Below, in pieces: positions 1-6,198 of a DNA stretch of 9,290 nucleotides. Numbering within the stretch: the stretch's first letter is position 1; every line of letters begins with the position of its first letter. Under the pieces are notes generated by a model. It ran no database searches. It was not told the DNA's origin and saw only the letters and a list, made by a program, of their open reading frames with translations. A program made the position numbers and the translations under genes. Source of the stretch: Oscillospiraceae bacterium UBA3851 (lineage in GTDB: Bacteria; Bacillota; Clostridia; Oscillospirales; Oscillospiraceae); contig DGHJ01000029.1 of NCBI GenBank assembly GCA_002392625.1, positions 7,867 to 17,156 on the forward strand, written 5' to 3'.

Positions 1-1
1 C

Positions 2-250
2 AGCGGCGGCCCCTACAGCTATGAGATCGTCAAGGCGCTGACGGCGGCGGCCAAGGCCACCGGCGCCGACTACGCCGTGGACATCTACCCCCACTACGGC
101 TCCGACGTGGAGGCCACCCTGGGCGCCGGCCACGATCTGCGCCACGGCCTGATCGGCCCCGGCGTGTACGCCTCCCACGGTTATGAGCGCAGCCACCGGC
201 TGGGTGCGGAGAACACCCTGCGCCTGCTGCTGGGCTACACCGCCGGATAA
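2..250 (+). CDS. M42 family metallopeptidase (aminopeptidase), C-terminal 82 residues, 5' end outside window
   Basis: Only the 3' end of this gene is present; the reading frame is open from base 2 to the TAA at 248-250. The visible protein has features typical of the C-terminus of M42 (FrvX/glutamyl aminopeptidase-like) cytoplasmic zinc or cobalt aminopeptidases: a YPHYGSD segment, then GHDLRHGLIGPGV and ASHGYERSH. In this family the C-terminal His of the last motif is expected to be one of the metal ligands (family knowledge, not proved here). These enzymes form large assemblies that trim N-terminal residues from short peptides. The PAP2 gene begins only 11 bases after the stop, so the two may share a transcript. 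The family call is fairly secure; the exact substrate class (glutamyl, leucyl, deblocking) cannot be decided from this fragment. Confidence 0.85.
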   Translation, partial: SGGPYSYEIVKALTAAAKATGADYAVDIYPHYGSDVEATLGAGHDLRHGLIGPGVYASHGYERSHRLGAENTLRLLLGYTAG

Positions 251-261
251 CGGAGACAGCC

Positions 262-954
262 ATGCAGTTATCCCGGACAACCCCCTTTTTTCGCCGTTTC
301 CCGCTCTACGTATGGCTGTGTCTGGCCGCCATGTTCACCGTGCAGATGCTGGTGTTCAGCGGCACACGGGTCTTCCTGCCGTATCTGCCGGCCCACGTGA
401 TGACCACCTCCCTGGACGAGGCGATCCCCTTTATCCCCCAGTGGGTGGTGATCTATTTTCTGTCCTTTGTCCTCTGGCTGGTCAACGGCGTCTGGATCAC
501 GGCAGAGAGTAAACCCCACGGTTATCGCTTCGCCTTCTCCTATATCCTGGCGCTGCTGATCTCCGCCGCCGTATTTCTGCTGTATCCCGGCACCATGGCC
601 AGGCCGGAGCTGACCGGCAAGGGCTTCTTCATGGATTGGATGCGGTTTCTGTATTGGATCGATTCGCCCACCAACCTGTGCCCCTCCCTCCACGTGGTCA
701 TCACTTACTTCTGCTGGCGGGGCGCCCTTGGCTGCCGGAAGATCCCTCTGTGGTACAAGTGGTTCAGCTTCGCGTTCCTGATCCTGGTTTGCCTCAGCAT
801 CCTTTTCGTCAAGCAGCACGCCCTGGTGGATATCCCCGCCGGGCTGATCGTGGCCGAGCTGGCGCTGCAGCTGGGTCGGCTGCTGCGGATCGAGCGCATT
901 CCCTATGCCATTGAAAGAGCCTTTGTAAAGATTAAAAGGAGGTCTTCCCAATGA
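262..954 (+). CDS. PAP2-superfamily membrane protein (AUR1/lipid phosphatase-like)
   Basis: This is a 230-residue integral membrane protein with about six hydrophobic segments (roughly residues 14-34, 60-80, 90-108, 142-155, 165-183 and 189-208). It carries PAP2 active-site signatures: RP at 114-115, PSLHV at 141-145 with catalytic His144, and KQHALVD at 184-190 with His186 and Asp190 as the second histidine/aspartate pair. The block leading into PSLH (YWIDSPTNLCPSLHV) resembles the AUR1/inositol-phosphotransferase-like branch rather than soluble acid phosphatases. The family removes or transfers phosphate or phospho-head-groups on membrane lipids such as phosphatidate, phosphatidylglycerol phosphate or undecaprenyl pyrophosphate; which one applies here is unknown. 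The ATG at 262 was chosen because a GGAGA sits a few bases upstream and the hydrophobic N-terminus follows at once. Its stop overlaps the next gene's start (ATGA), so the two are translationally coupled. I do not see a convincing lysine-containing first PAP2 motif (K-x6-RP). Confidence 0.88.
   Translation: MQLSRTTPFFRRFPLYVWLCLAAMFTVQMLVFSGTRVFLPYLPAHVMTTSLDEAIPFIPQWVVIYFLSFVLWLVNGVWITAESKPHGYRFAFSYILALLISAAVFLLYPGTMARPELTGKGFFMDWMRFLYWIDSPTNLCPSLHVVITYFCWRGALGCRKIPLWYKWFSFAFLILVCLSILFVKQHALVDIPAGLIVAELALQLGRLLRIERIPYAIERAFVKIKRRSSQ
936..942 (+). promoter_or_regulatory. Strong ribosome binding site inside the PAP2 gene
   Basis: AAGGAGG, a near-perfect anti-Shine-Dalgarno match, lies 8 bases before the ATG at 951. 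It is embedded in the last codons of the PAP2 gene (the Arg-Arg-Ser region). It fixes the start of the TMEM164-family gene and shows that this gene is translated in its own right as well as through the ATGA overlap. Confidence 0.85.
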
Positions 955-1751
955 CGCATTCCGGCACCGGATTTTGGATCATCCACCCCTTTAATCCAGT
1001 CTTTTGCATTGTATTCGCCGCGTTCCTCCTGTTGCTGATCGTTGTCGGGGTACTGCTGCGGGGAAAGAGCGAACGGACGAAGCGCACGGTGATCGTAGTC
1101 GCCTGCGTGCTGACGCTGATCGGCTTTTTCGTGTATAAGTACTGCCTCTCCATCGACGCCGAGTTTGACCGTTTGACGGCGGATATGGGTGGCTTCAACT
1201 GGTGGGGCGAGCTGCCTGTCCAGCTCTGCAACATCAATATGATCCTCATCCCCATTGCGGTGCTGCTGGACAGCCGGCCCTTGATGAGTTTCAGCTTCTT
1301 TCTGGGGCCTCTGGGCGCCATGATGGCGCTGGTCATGCCCGGCGCTGGCTTTGACGGCTATTCCCTGCTGCTGCCGCGGATGCTGGGCTACTACGGCACA
1401 CACTTTATGATCGTCATTGAGGCGCTGGCGCTGGCCGTGTTCGGTCTGTTCCGCCCCCGGTTCCGGGACTTGCCCAAGACCTTTCTCGCCATTTTCCTCA
1501 TCGCGCTGGCAGTCTTTGGCTTCAACATGCTGCTGCGTGTGACGGGACTGCACCCCAAGGCCAACTACTTCTTCTCCGTGGAGACGGAGGGCAACTTCCT
1601 CCTGGAGCTGTTCCGCAAGTGGATCCCCGTGCCGTTCCTGTACCTCCTGCCCTCCTTCGTGATCCTGCTGGTCTACGCCTCGGTCATCATTCTGGGCTTT
1701 GATCTGGCCGACCGGATCAAGGGGCGGAAGAAGGATGCCGTGGCAGAATAA
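951..1751 (+). CDS. YwaF/TMEM164-family integral membrane protein (TIGR02206-like)
   Basis: This 266-residue polytopic protein has about seven membrane segments (approximately 14-36, 45-63, 92-106, 112-130, 147-167, 175-195 and 227-250). The segment WWGELPVQLCNINMILIP near 84-101, the YYGTHFMIVIEAL block near 147-159 and the KANYFF block near 203-208 match the pattern of the bacterial YwaF/TIGR02206 family, related to eukaryotic TMEM164. Cys93 and His151 lie at the positions of the two residues reported as essential in human TMEM164 (C123 and H181 from memory, the same spacing of 58). Human TMEM164 is described as an acyltransferase making arachidonoyl ether phospholipids; the bacterial function is unknown, and lipid acyl transfer is only an inference. 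The start at 951 has a strong AAGGAGG 8 bases upstream and overlaps the PAP2 stop by four bases. A basic C-terminal tail (RIKGRKK) follows the last segment. It is probably the last gene of its transcript. Confidence 0.83.
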   Translation: MTHSGTGFWIIHPFNPVFCIVFAAFLLLLIVVGVLLRGKSERTKRTVIVVACVLTLIGFFVYKYCLSIDAEFDRLTADMGGFNWWGELPVQLCNINMILIPIAVLLDSRPLMSFSFFLGPLGAMMALVMPGAGFDGYSLLLPRMLGYYGTHFMIVIEALALAVFGLFRPRFRDLPKTFLAIFLIALAVFGFNMLLRVTGLHPKANYFFSVETEGNFLLELFRKWIPVPFLYLLPSFVILLVYASVIILGFDLADRIKGRKKDAVAE

Positions 1752-1777
1752 CAGCGCCTCACCCTGCAAATGAAATA

Positions 1778-1833
1778 ACAAGCTGAGCTGAGCGGAGGGG
1801 CCGTTTGCGGTCCCTCCGCTCAGCTCAGCTTGT
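1778..1833. terminator. Long hairpin between convergent genes, putative bidirectional terminator
   Basis: The left arm 1778-1803 pairs with the right arm 1808-1833 to give 26 base pairs: 22 perfect outer pairs (1778-1799 with 1812-1833), one G-U wobble (1800/1811), and three inner pairs (1801-1803 with 1808-1810) closing a TTTG loop. It lies between the TMEM164-family stop at 1751 and the YolD-like stop at 1866, where a shared terminator is expected. It is not a textbook terminator: no U-run follows on the plus strand (TCAAAAAG), and only a loose TTATTTCATTT follows on the minus strand. The arms contain an AGCTG-AGCTG tandem motif. An alternative is a small palindromic repeat element of REP/MITE type. 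Confidence 0.6.
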
Positions 1834-1865
1834 CAAAAAGCGACACAGCCGTTCTATTATCGCTC

Positions 1866-2282
1866 TCACAGCCTCTCCACCGCCGTGATATCCTCCATGT
1901 CGATGACGGTCCCGTCCACCATGGTGACGGTGTGGGTCACCGGGTCCACCTTTTTCACCGGACCCTCCGCGGTGACGTAGGCGCCGCCGGGCTTATAGAG
2001 GTCGTAGACAAAGTAGGTGATCCGGGCCGCCGGGCGCGTCCCCTGTCGTTCATGGAGCTGCCGCAGAGCCTCGCTGAGCTCGGCGCGGCGGCTCTCATCC
2101 AGCTCCACGGGCATCTCCGTCAGCCGGGCCGTCTCCTCCACGGCCTCCTCGTATCCGGTCAGCGCCGCAAAGGGGGAAAACTGGGCCGCCCGGTTTGCGC
2201 GGGACATAGGCTTGCGTGTAGGCGACACGTGGTGGGGCAGGCCGATGATGTCGTCGTAACGGCGCTCGCTTTGCTCGTTCAT
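1866..2282 (-). CDS. YolD-like family protein
   Basis: This 138-residue soluble protein has no signal or membrane segment. The N-terminal part (YDDIIGLPHHVS at 9-20, then MSRANRAAQFSPFAALTGYE at 26-45) is the conserved block of clostridial proteins annotated as YolD-like. The C-terminal half (about 86-137, from RITYFVYDLY to DMEDITAVE) looks like a small beta-rich domain. YolD-family proteins are commonly encoded beside Y-family polymerases of UvrX type, and that is the case here: the ATG at 2282 comes 13 bases after the polymerase stop on the same strand. The molecular role is not established; an accessory or regulatory role for the polymerase is inferred from the linkage. Translation is helped by an AAGGGGGGCGAG leader overlapping the polymerase stop codon. 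Expression is probably SOS-controlled through the polymerase promoter. Confidence 0.83.
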   Translation of the reverse strand: MNEQSERRYDDIIGLPHHVSPTRKPMSRANRAAQFSPFAALTGYEEAVEETARLTEMPVELDESRRAELSEALRQLHERQGTRPAARITYFVYDLYKPGGAYVTAEGPVKKVDPVTHTVTMVDGTVIDMEDITAVERL

Positions 2283-2285
2283 CTC

Positions 2286-2297
2286 CTCGCCCCCCTT
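2286..2297 (-). promoter_or_regulatory. Ribosome binding site of the YolD-like gene
   Basis: On the minus strand, AAGGGGGGCGAG overlaps the polymerase TAA and ends 3 bases before the ATG at 2282. The G-rich core is 7 bases from the ATG, and a second GAGGAG abuts it. The identical 12 bases precede the polymerase start (3824-3835), which supports both start assignments. Confidence 0.65.
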
Positions 2298-3819
2298 ACG
2301 CCTTGTGGCCGCCGATCTGGCGGTTGCGCTCCACGGTCATGGCGCCCTCCTCCAGGTTCATGCCCTTCAAAATGGCGTTTTTGCCGTACTTCTTCTTCAT
2401 CCTCAGCACCGTCTCCTGGATAGCCCGCTCCCGCGCCAGGCGCTGCTCCTCCCGCTGCTGCCGCTCCTTCTCGGCAGCGTAGTCGGTGAACAGGTCCAGC
2501 TGCTCAAAGGGCTTCTCCTCCCCGGATGCGGTGCTCTCGTCCGCCACCCTGCCCGCCACCACGTATAGCCGCCGCACCAGCAGCTCCGGGTCCACGATCC
2601 GGTCGTAGAGGGCCATCATGGCGTCCATGATGACCTTGGTGGAGGAGGTCTTTCGGCCCAGATTCACAGAGCCGTGGGCATGCTTGGGCACCTTGCGGCC
2701 GTAGTGGTCCGTGGTGACCTCTCCCTTGTATTTCTTCGCCCGCTCCGGCTCCCTGAGATTCTCGATGTCGTAGCCCACCGTCAGCACCAGCTGATCTGTC
2801 ACCAGGTGCTTTTCCACCAGGTCCAGCACCAGCAGGTCCGTCATCTCCCGGACGATCAGCCTGCCCTTTTCAAAGTCGTAGGGCTGCTGCAGCACCTGGC
2901 CGGAGCCGATGCTGCTGCTCTCCGGCCGGTAAGCCTTGATCTCGGCGATGGTGCAGGGCTCCCAGCCCCAGGCGTGGTCGATGAGCAGCTCGGCGCTGAC
3001 GCCGAACAGCTTGTAGAGCAGGTCCTCGTTGTGAAAGTCCCCCTTGCCGCCCAGGGAGCAGCGGGCCACGTCGCCCATGGTAAAGAGGCCGTTGGCCTCC
3101 AGCTTCCGGGCGTAGCCCGGCCCCACCCGCCAGAAGTCCGTCAGCGGGCGGTGGGTCCACAGCAGACGGCGATAGCTCATCTCATCCAGCGCCGCGACGC
3201 GCACGCCGTCTTTGTCCGGGCGTATGTGCTTGGCCACGATATCCATGGCCACCTTGCAGAGGTAGAGATTGGTGCCGATGCCCGCCGTGGCGGTGATGCC
3301 GGTGGTGCGCAGCACGTCCCGGATGATCTCCATGGCGAAGTCGTGAGCCGTCCAGCCGTTGGTTTTCAGATAGTCGGTGACGTCCATGAACACCTCGTCA
3401 ATGGAGTAGACGTGGATGTCCTCCGGCGCCACGTATTTGAGGTAGATCTGGTAGATCTCCGTACTGACCTCCATATAGCGGCTCATCTGGGGTGGGGCCA
3501 CGATGTAGTCCAGCCGCAGGGAGGGGTCCCGCTTCACGTCCGGGTTGTACACGCACCCCTCCCGGAACACACCGCCGGGGGCATGGCGCAATCTCTCGGC
3601 GTTGACCTCCTTCACCCGCTGCATCACCTCAAAGAGGCGGGCCCGGCCGGAGATTCCGTAGCTCTTGAGCGAGGGCGACACCGCCAGACAGATGGTCTTT
3701 TCCGTCCGGCTCTCGTCCGCCACCACCAGATTGGTGGTCAGCGGATCCAGCCCCCGCTCCCGGCACTCCACCGAGGCGTAAAAGGATTTCAGATCAATGG
3801 CCAGGTACGTCTTCCCCAT
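2296..3819 (-). CDS. Y-family translesion DNA polymerase (UvrX/UmuC-like)
   Basis: This 507-residue protein resembles Firmicute UvrX/ImpB-MucB-SamB polymerases, which copy past damaged bases with low fidelity. The catalytic carboxylates are visible: Asp9 in LAIDLKSFYASVE (6-18), and Asp141 with Glu142 in YSIDEVFMD (138-146). A finger region follows the first motif (TICLAVSPSLKSYGISGR, 42-59). The thumb helix-hairpin-helix region is near 228-255 (DFWRVGPGYARKLEANGL). The little-finger domain is followed by QLDLF at about 440-444, which fits a beta-clamp-binding motif. The C-terminus has a conserved-looking KKKYGKNAIL...RNRQIGGHKA tail. I chose the ATG at 3819, giving LAID near residue 6. The in-frame ATG at 3840 lies 2 bases past the promoter's -10 box and has no ribosome binding site, so it is probably not transcribed. 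It is the first gene of a two-gene unit with the YolD-like gene. Confidence 0.92.
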   Translation of the reverse strand: MGKTYLAIDLKSFYASVECRERGLDPLTTNLVVADESRTEKTICLAVSPSLKSYGISGRARLFEVMQRVKEVNAERLRHAPGGVFREGCVYNPDVKRDPSLRLDYIVAPPQMSRYMEVSTEIYQIYLKYVAPEDIHVYSIDEVFMDVTDYLKTNGWTAHDFAMEIIRDVLRTTGITATAGIGTNLYLCKVAMDIVAKHIRPDKDGVRVAALDEMSYRRLLWTHRPLTDFWRVGPGYARKLEANGLFTMGDVARCSLGGKGDFHNEDLLYKLFGVSAELLIDHAWGWEPCTIAEIKAYRPESSSIGSGQVLQQPYDFEKGRLIVREMTDLLVLDLVEKHLVTDQLVLTVGYDIENLREPERAKKYKGEVTTDHYGRKVPKHAHGSVNLGRKTSSTKVIMDAMMALYDRIVDPELLVRRLYVVAGRVADESTASGEEKPFEQLDLFTDYAAEKERQQREEQRLARERAIQETVLRMKKKYGKNAILKGMNLEEGAMTVERNRQIGGHKA

Positions 3820-3823
3820 CTTT

Positions 3824-3835
3824 CTCGCCCCCCTT
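3824..3835 (-). promoter_or_regulatory. Ribosome binding site of the Y-family polymerase
   Basis: AAGGGGGGCGAG on the minus strand; the G-run ends 8 bases before the ATG at 3819. It decides between the two candidate starts (3840 and 3819): it lies between them and can serve only the downstream one. Confidence 0.65.
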
Positions 3836-3842
3836 CCCATTT

Positions 3843-3871
3843 ATCATACCGCGCCGACGTCCGTCTGTCAA
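3843..3871 (-). promoter_or_regulatory. Sigma-A-type promoter for the polymerase/YolD-like unit
   Basis: On the minus strand, a perfect -35 TTGACA (3866-3871) and a near-consensus -10 TATGAT (3843-3848) are separated by exactly 17 bases. Transcription should begin about 6-8 bases beyond the -10, near 3835-3837. That gives a short leader containing only the ribosome binding site before the ATG at 3819. So strong a promoter for a mutagenic polymerase implies a repressor; see the adjacent LexA-like box. Confidence 0.82.
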
Positions 3872-3878
3872 GGAAAAT

Positions 3879-3892
3879 CGAACAGGTGTTTT
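3879..3892. promoter_or_regulatory. Candidate LexA (DinR) SOS operator
   Basis: CGAACAGGTGTTTT matches the Bacillus/Clostridium LexA consensus CGAAC-RNRY-GTTYC at 13 of 14 positions. The CGAAC half is perfect; the other half is degenerate (GTTT where GTTC would be symmetric). It lies 7 bases upstream of the -35 of the polymerase promoter, where bound LexA could block polymerase binding. SOS control of such polymerases is well known in Firmicutes. The site has not been tested here and a 14-base match could be chance, but its position makes it credible. Confidence 0.6.
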
Positions 3893-3972
3893 ATATTGGC
3901 AGGTATTGATTTCCGCATCGCATCTTGATTCTATTTCCATTATGCCGCGTTGCCCATTCAGTCAATCTTCTA

Positions 3973-4001
3973 TTGTGTATTTGCCCCGTATGTGATACAA
4001 T
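3973..4001 (+). promoter_or_regulatory. Possible promoter of the moxR-DUF58-transglutaminase operon
   Basis: TTGTGT (3973-3978) and TACAAT (3996-4001) are separated by 17 bases, about 35 bases upstream of the moxR ATG. The -10 is good; the -35 keeps only TTG. It is the best plus-strand candidate in the AT-richer divergent intergenic region, which otherwise shows no operator-like repeats near this promoter. Confidence 0.45.
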
Positions 4002-4020
4002 ACAGGCAACTATAGGATCC

Positions 4021-4028
4021 GGAGGGGG
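4021..4028 (+). promoter_or_regulatory. Ribosome binding site of the MoxR gene
   Basis: GGAGGGGG lies 8 bases before the ATG at 4037, a strong site that fixes the operon's first start codon. Confidence 0.75.
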
Positions 4029-4036
4029 AAATACGA

Positions 4037-4975
4037 ATGAACGAGAAACTGAATCTGCTGCTGAAGCAGCTGACTTCCGTGATTTACGGCAAGGAGCGGG
4101 AATGCCGCCTGACGGTCTGCGCCCTGCTGGCCGGTGGCGATCTGCTGATCGAGGATGTGCCGGGCGTGGGCAAGACCACCCTGGCCGTGGCCCTGGCCAA
4201 GAGCCTGGATCTGAGCTTCGGGCGCATCCAGTTCACGCCCGACACACTGCCCGGCGACGTGACCGGCTACAGCACCATCGACATGCGCACCGGCGCGCTG
4301 CAGTTCCACGAGGGACCTGTGATGCACAACATCGTGCTGGCCGACGAGATCAACCGCACCTCCCCGAAGACCCAGGCCAGCCTGCTGGAGGTCATGGCCG
4401 AGCGGCAGGTAACTGCCGAGGGCCGCACCATGGCGCTGCCCCAGCCCTTCATGGTCATCGCCACGGAAAACCCCATCGAATTCGCCGGGACCTATCAGCT
4501 GCCGGAGGCGCAGCTGGACCGTTTTCTCATGCGCATCTCCATGGGCTACCCCGCTGAGGCCGATGAGATCGACATGCTGCGCCAGCGGCTGGATGGAGCG
4601 GAGCGGCCCACGCTGGCCTCCGTGCTCACCGGGCCGGAGGTGCTGGAGCTGCAGCAGGCGGCAGCCGCGGTGCGCGTATCGGACAAGATCATGAGCTATA
4701 TCGTGCGCATCGTCGCCGAGACGCGCCGCAGCAAGAGTCTGACGCTGGGCGCCAGTCCCCGCGCCACCATTGCGCTGGCCCGCTGCGCCCGCGCCTGGGC
4801 CCTGCTGGCCGGCCGGGATTACGTCACGCCCCAGGACGTGCAGGACGTGATCCCCTCGGTGCTGACCCACCGCCTGGTGCTGTCGCTGGAGGCCGGCATG
4901 AACTCCGTCACCGTGGCGGACGCTCTGCATGAGTGCGTCACCAGAGTGGCCGTTCCCCCGGTATTCCGCCCATGA
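4037..4975 (+). CDS. MoxR-family AAA+ ATPase
   Basis: This 312-residue cytoplasmic protein is the usual length for MoxR ATPases. Walker A is VPGVGKTTL at 41-49, Walker B is NIVLADEINR at 98-107, sensor 1 is IATENPIE at 141-148, and QLDRFLMRI (159-167) is the characteristic MoxR block. The sensor-2/lid region contains GASPRATIALARCARAWAL followed by YVTPQDVQDV. MoxR proteins are thought to act as ATP-driven chaperones that mature or remodel partner complexes, usually vWA-domain proteins. Here the partner is probably the DUF58 protein encoded next, whose ATG overlaps this stop (ATGA at 4972-4975). Catalytic motifs are complete, so the enzyme should be active. The physiological client is unknown. 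Confidence 0.95.
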   Translation: MNEKLNLLLKQLTSVIYGKERECRLTVCALLAGGDLLIEDVPGVGKTTLAVALAKSLDLSFGRIQFTPDTLPGDVTGYSTIDMRTGALQFHEGPVMHNIVLADEINRTSPKTQASLLEVMAERQVTAEGRTMALPQPFMVIATENPIEFAGTYQLPEAQLDRFLMRISMGYPAEADEIDMLRQRLDGAERPTLASVLTGPEVLELQQAAAAVRVSDKIMSYIVRIVAETRRSKSLTLGASPRATIALARCARAWALLAGRDYVTPQDVQDVIPSVLTHRLVLSLEAGMNSVTVADALHECVTRVAVPPVFRP

Positions 4976-6198
4976 GCCGCCGGACGAAAAAGAAGCCCCA
5001 GGGCCACGAGCGGTGGCCGATTTGGCTGCGGCGTCTGCTGGCGCTGCTGGCCGTGCTGGGCGGCGCGGTGCTGATCGGCTACTGCGGCGGCACGGCGGCC
5101 TATCTGCTCTTTTGGGCCACGCTGATGCCGCCCCTTGTGGCCTTCGTGTGGTGGCTTGCCACCAAGTGGCGCTTTCACGCCGCCGTGCGCACGGACGCGC
5201 CCACCGCCCTGCGGGGCGAGCGGCCAGCCTGCACCCTGACGCTGTTCAACGATTCCCCGCTGCCTCTGTCGGGGATCTCTGTCCGGATGGGCGGCCAGCG
5301 TATTCGTTTTGACGGGGCGGAGACGCTGCGCCTGTCTCTGGCCCCCGGCGAGGTGCACAAGCTACAGTTTAAGCCCCTGTGTCTCCACTGCGGCAAGACG
5401 GAGCTGGGCGCGGTGGAGCTTCGGCTGCAGGACCCCTTTGGCTTGACAGAGCGGCGGCTCACCGTCATGGAGCCGCTGCGAATCGAGCCGCGCATGCTTC
5501 GTCTGCCCCGGCTGGTGATCACGCAGCCCATGGAGCGGGAGCAGCGCGTCAACGCCCAGATGTACCTGGGTGACCGCACACCCAACGGCGAGCTGCGCTC
5601 CTACCAGCCCGGTGACGACGTGCGCCGCGTGAACTGGAAGGTCAGCGCCCTGCAGGGCCGCCCGATTCTCCGGGCCACGGAGCCGGAGAGCCGGGATGAG
5701 CTGGTGCTGCTGCCCGACCTGCGCGACGCGCTGCCCGCAGGCGATGCGGGCTATCTGGCCGAGGACAGTATCCGGGAGGGCAGCCTGGCCCTGGCGGACT
5801 GGTTTTTGCGCCGGGGCGTGCCGCTGCGCGTGCTGCCGGACGAGCGCCGCGGTGCGATCACGGTCCACACAGGCGAGGATCTGATGCGTCTTCGCGTTTT
5901 GATGAGCGGCGACTGCTTTACCGGCTCCCGGCGGCCGGATGAGATGATGGAGCGGGATCTGGCCACGGGCCGTTGGGGCCGGCGCTACATCCTGCTGACC
6001 TGGGAGGTAGACGAGGCGCTGCTGCGCCGTGCGTCCCACTGCATCGAGCTGGGCGCGGAGGTGACGCTGCTGTGCATTGGCGGCGGAGAGGAGCTGCGTT
6101 CGCAGGCGGCCACCGTTCAGCGCCTGGAGTTCCACCAGATCAACGCCCGGCGCGACGTGATCGCCGTGCTCAGCGGCGGAGAGGAGGGCGCGGTATGA
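4972..6198 (+). CDS. DUF58 domain-containing membrane protein
   Basis: This 408-residue protein has a basic N-terminus (SRRTKKK), two adjacent membrane segments (about 18-38 and 42-62), an extended beta-rich region, and the DUF58 signature at about 197-236: MYLGDRTPNGELRSY, QPGDDVRRVNWKVSA, then ILRATEPE. The part after it (ELVLLPDLRDA onward) resembles the start of a vWA-like fold. DUF58 proteins are regularly encoded between MoxR and a transglutaminase; they probably form a membrane-anchored complex with MoxR. Function is otherwise unassigned. The ATG at 4972 overlaps the moxR stop. An in-frame ATG at 4933 would add 13 residues and overlap moxR by 43 bases; it has no better ribosome binding site, so I prefer 4972. 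No clear ribosome binding site precedes 4972, implying translational coupling. The 3' end overlaps the next gene by four bases. Confidence 0.9.
   Translation: MSRRTKKKPQGHERWPIWLRRLLALLAVLGGAVLIGYCGGTAAYLLFWATLMPPLVAFVWWLATKWRFHAAVRTDAPTALRGERPACTLTLFNDSPLPLSGISVRMGGQRIRFDGAETLRLSLAPGEVHKLQFKPLCLHCGKTELGAVELRLQDPFGLTERRLTVMEPLRIEPRMLRLPRLVITQPMEREQRVNAQMYLGDRTPNGELRSYQPGDDVRRVNWKVSALQGRPILRATEPESRDELVLLPDLRDALPAGDAGYLAEDSIREGSLALADWFLRRGVPLRVLPDERRGAITVHTGEDLMRLRVLMSGDCFTGSRRPDEMMERDLATGRWGRRYILLTWEVDEALLRRASHCIELGAEVTLLCIGGGEELRSQAATVQRLEFHQINARRDVIAVLSGGEEGAV
6181..6187 (+). promoter_or_regulatory. Ribosome binding site of the transglutaminase gene
   Basis: GAGGAGG lies 7 bases before the ATG at 6195, inside the last codons of the DUF58 gene. 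It supports 6195 rather than the in-frame ATG at 5973 as the true start. Confidence 0.75.

Noticed and set aside
2674..3909. 411-codon open frame on the plus strand opposite the polymerase
   Set aside because: It is a shadow of the polymerase gene caused by high GC. It is rich in Val, His, Gln and Leu, has no recognisable motif, and lies opposite a protein with intact catalytic residues.
3879..4001. LexA box also controlling the moxR operon
   Set aside because: The site is about 80 bases upstream of the plus-strand promoter candidate, too far for simple repression. There is no functional reason to link this operon to SOS.
4010..4930. 306-codon minus-strand frame opposite the MoxR gene, with similar frames at 903-1781 and 268-951
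   Set aside because: Same reason: they mirror confidently identified genes and show Gln/His/Gly-rich nonsense composition.
4933..4971. Earlier DUF58 start at 4933
   Set aside because: It would overlap moxR by 43 bases without a better ribosome binding site; the ATGA overlap at 4972 matches the other junctions in the operon.
5973..6194. N-terminal extension of the transglutaminase to an ATG at 5973
   Set aside because: It overlaps the DUF58 coding region by more than 200 bases and reads as arginine/glycine-rich sequence. The ATG at 6195 has a good ribosome binding site and is followed by a membrane segment.
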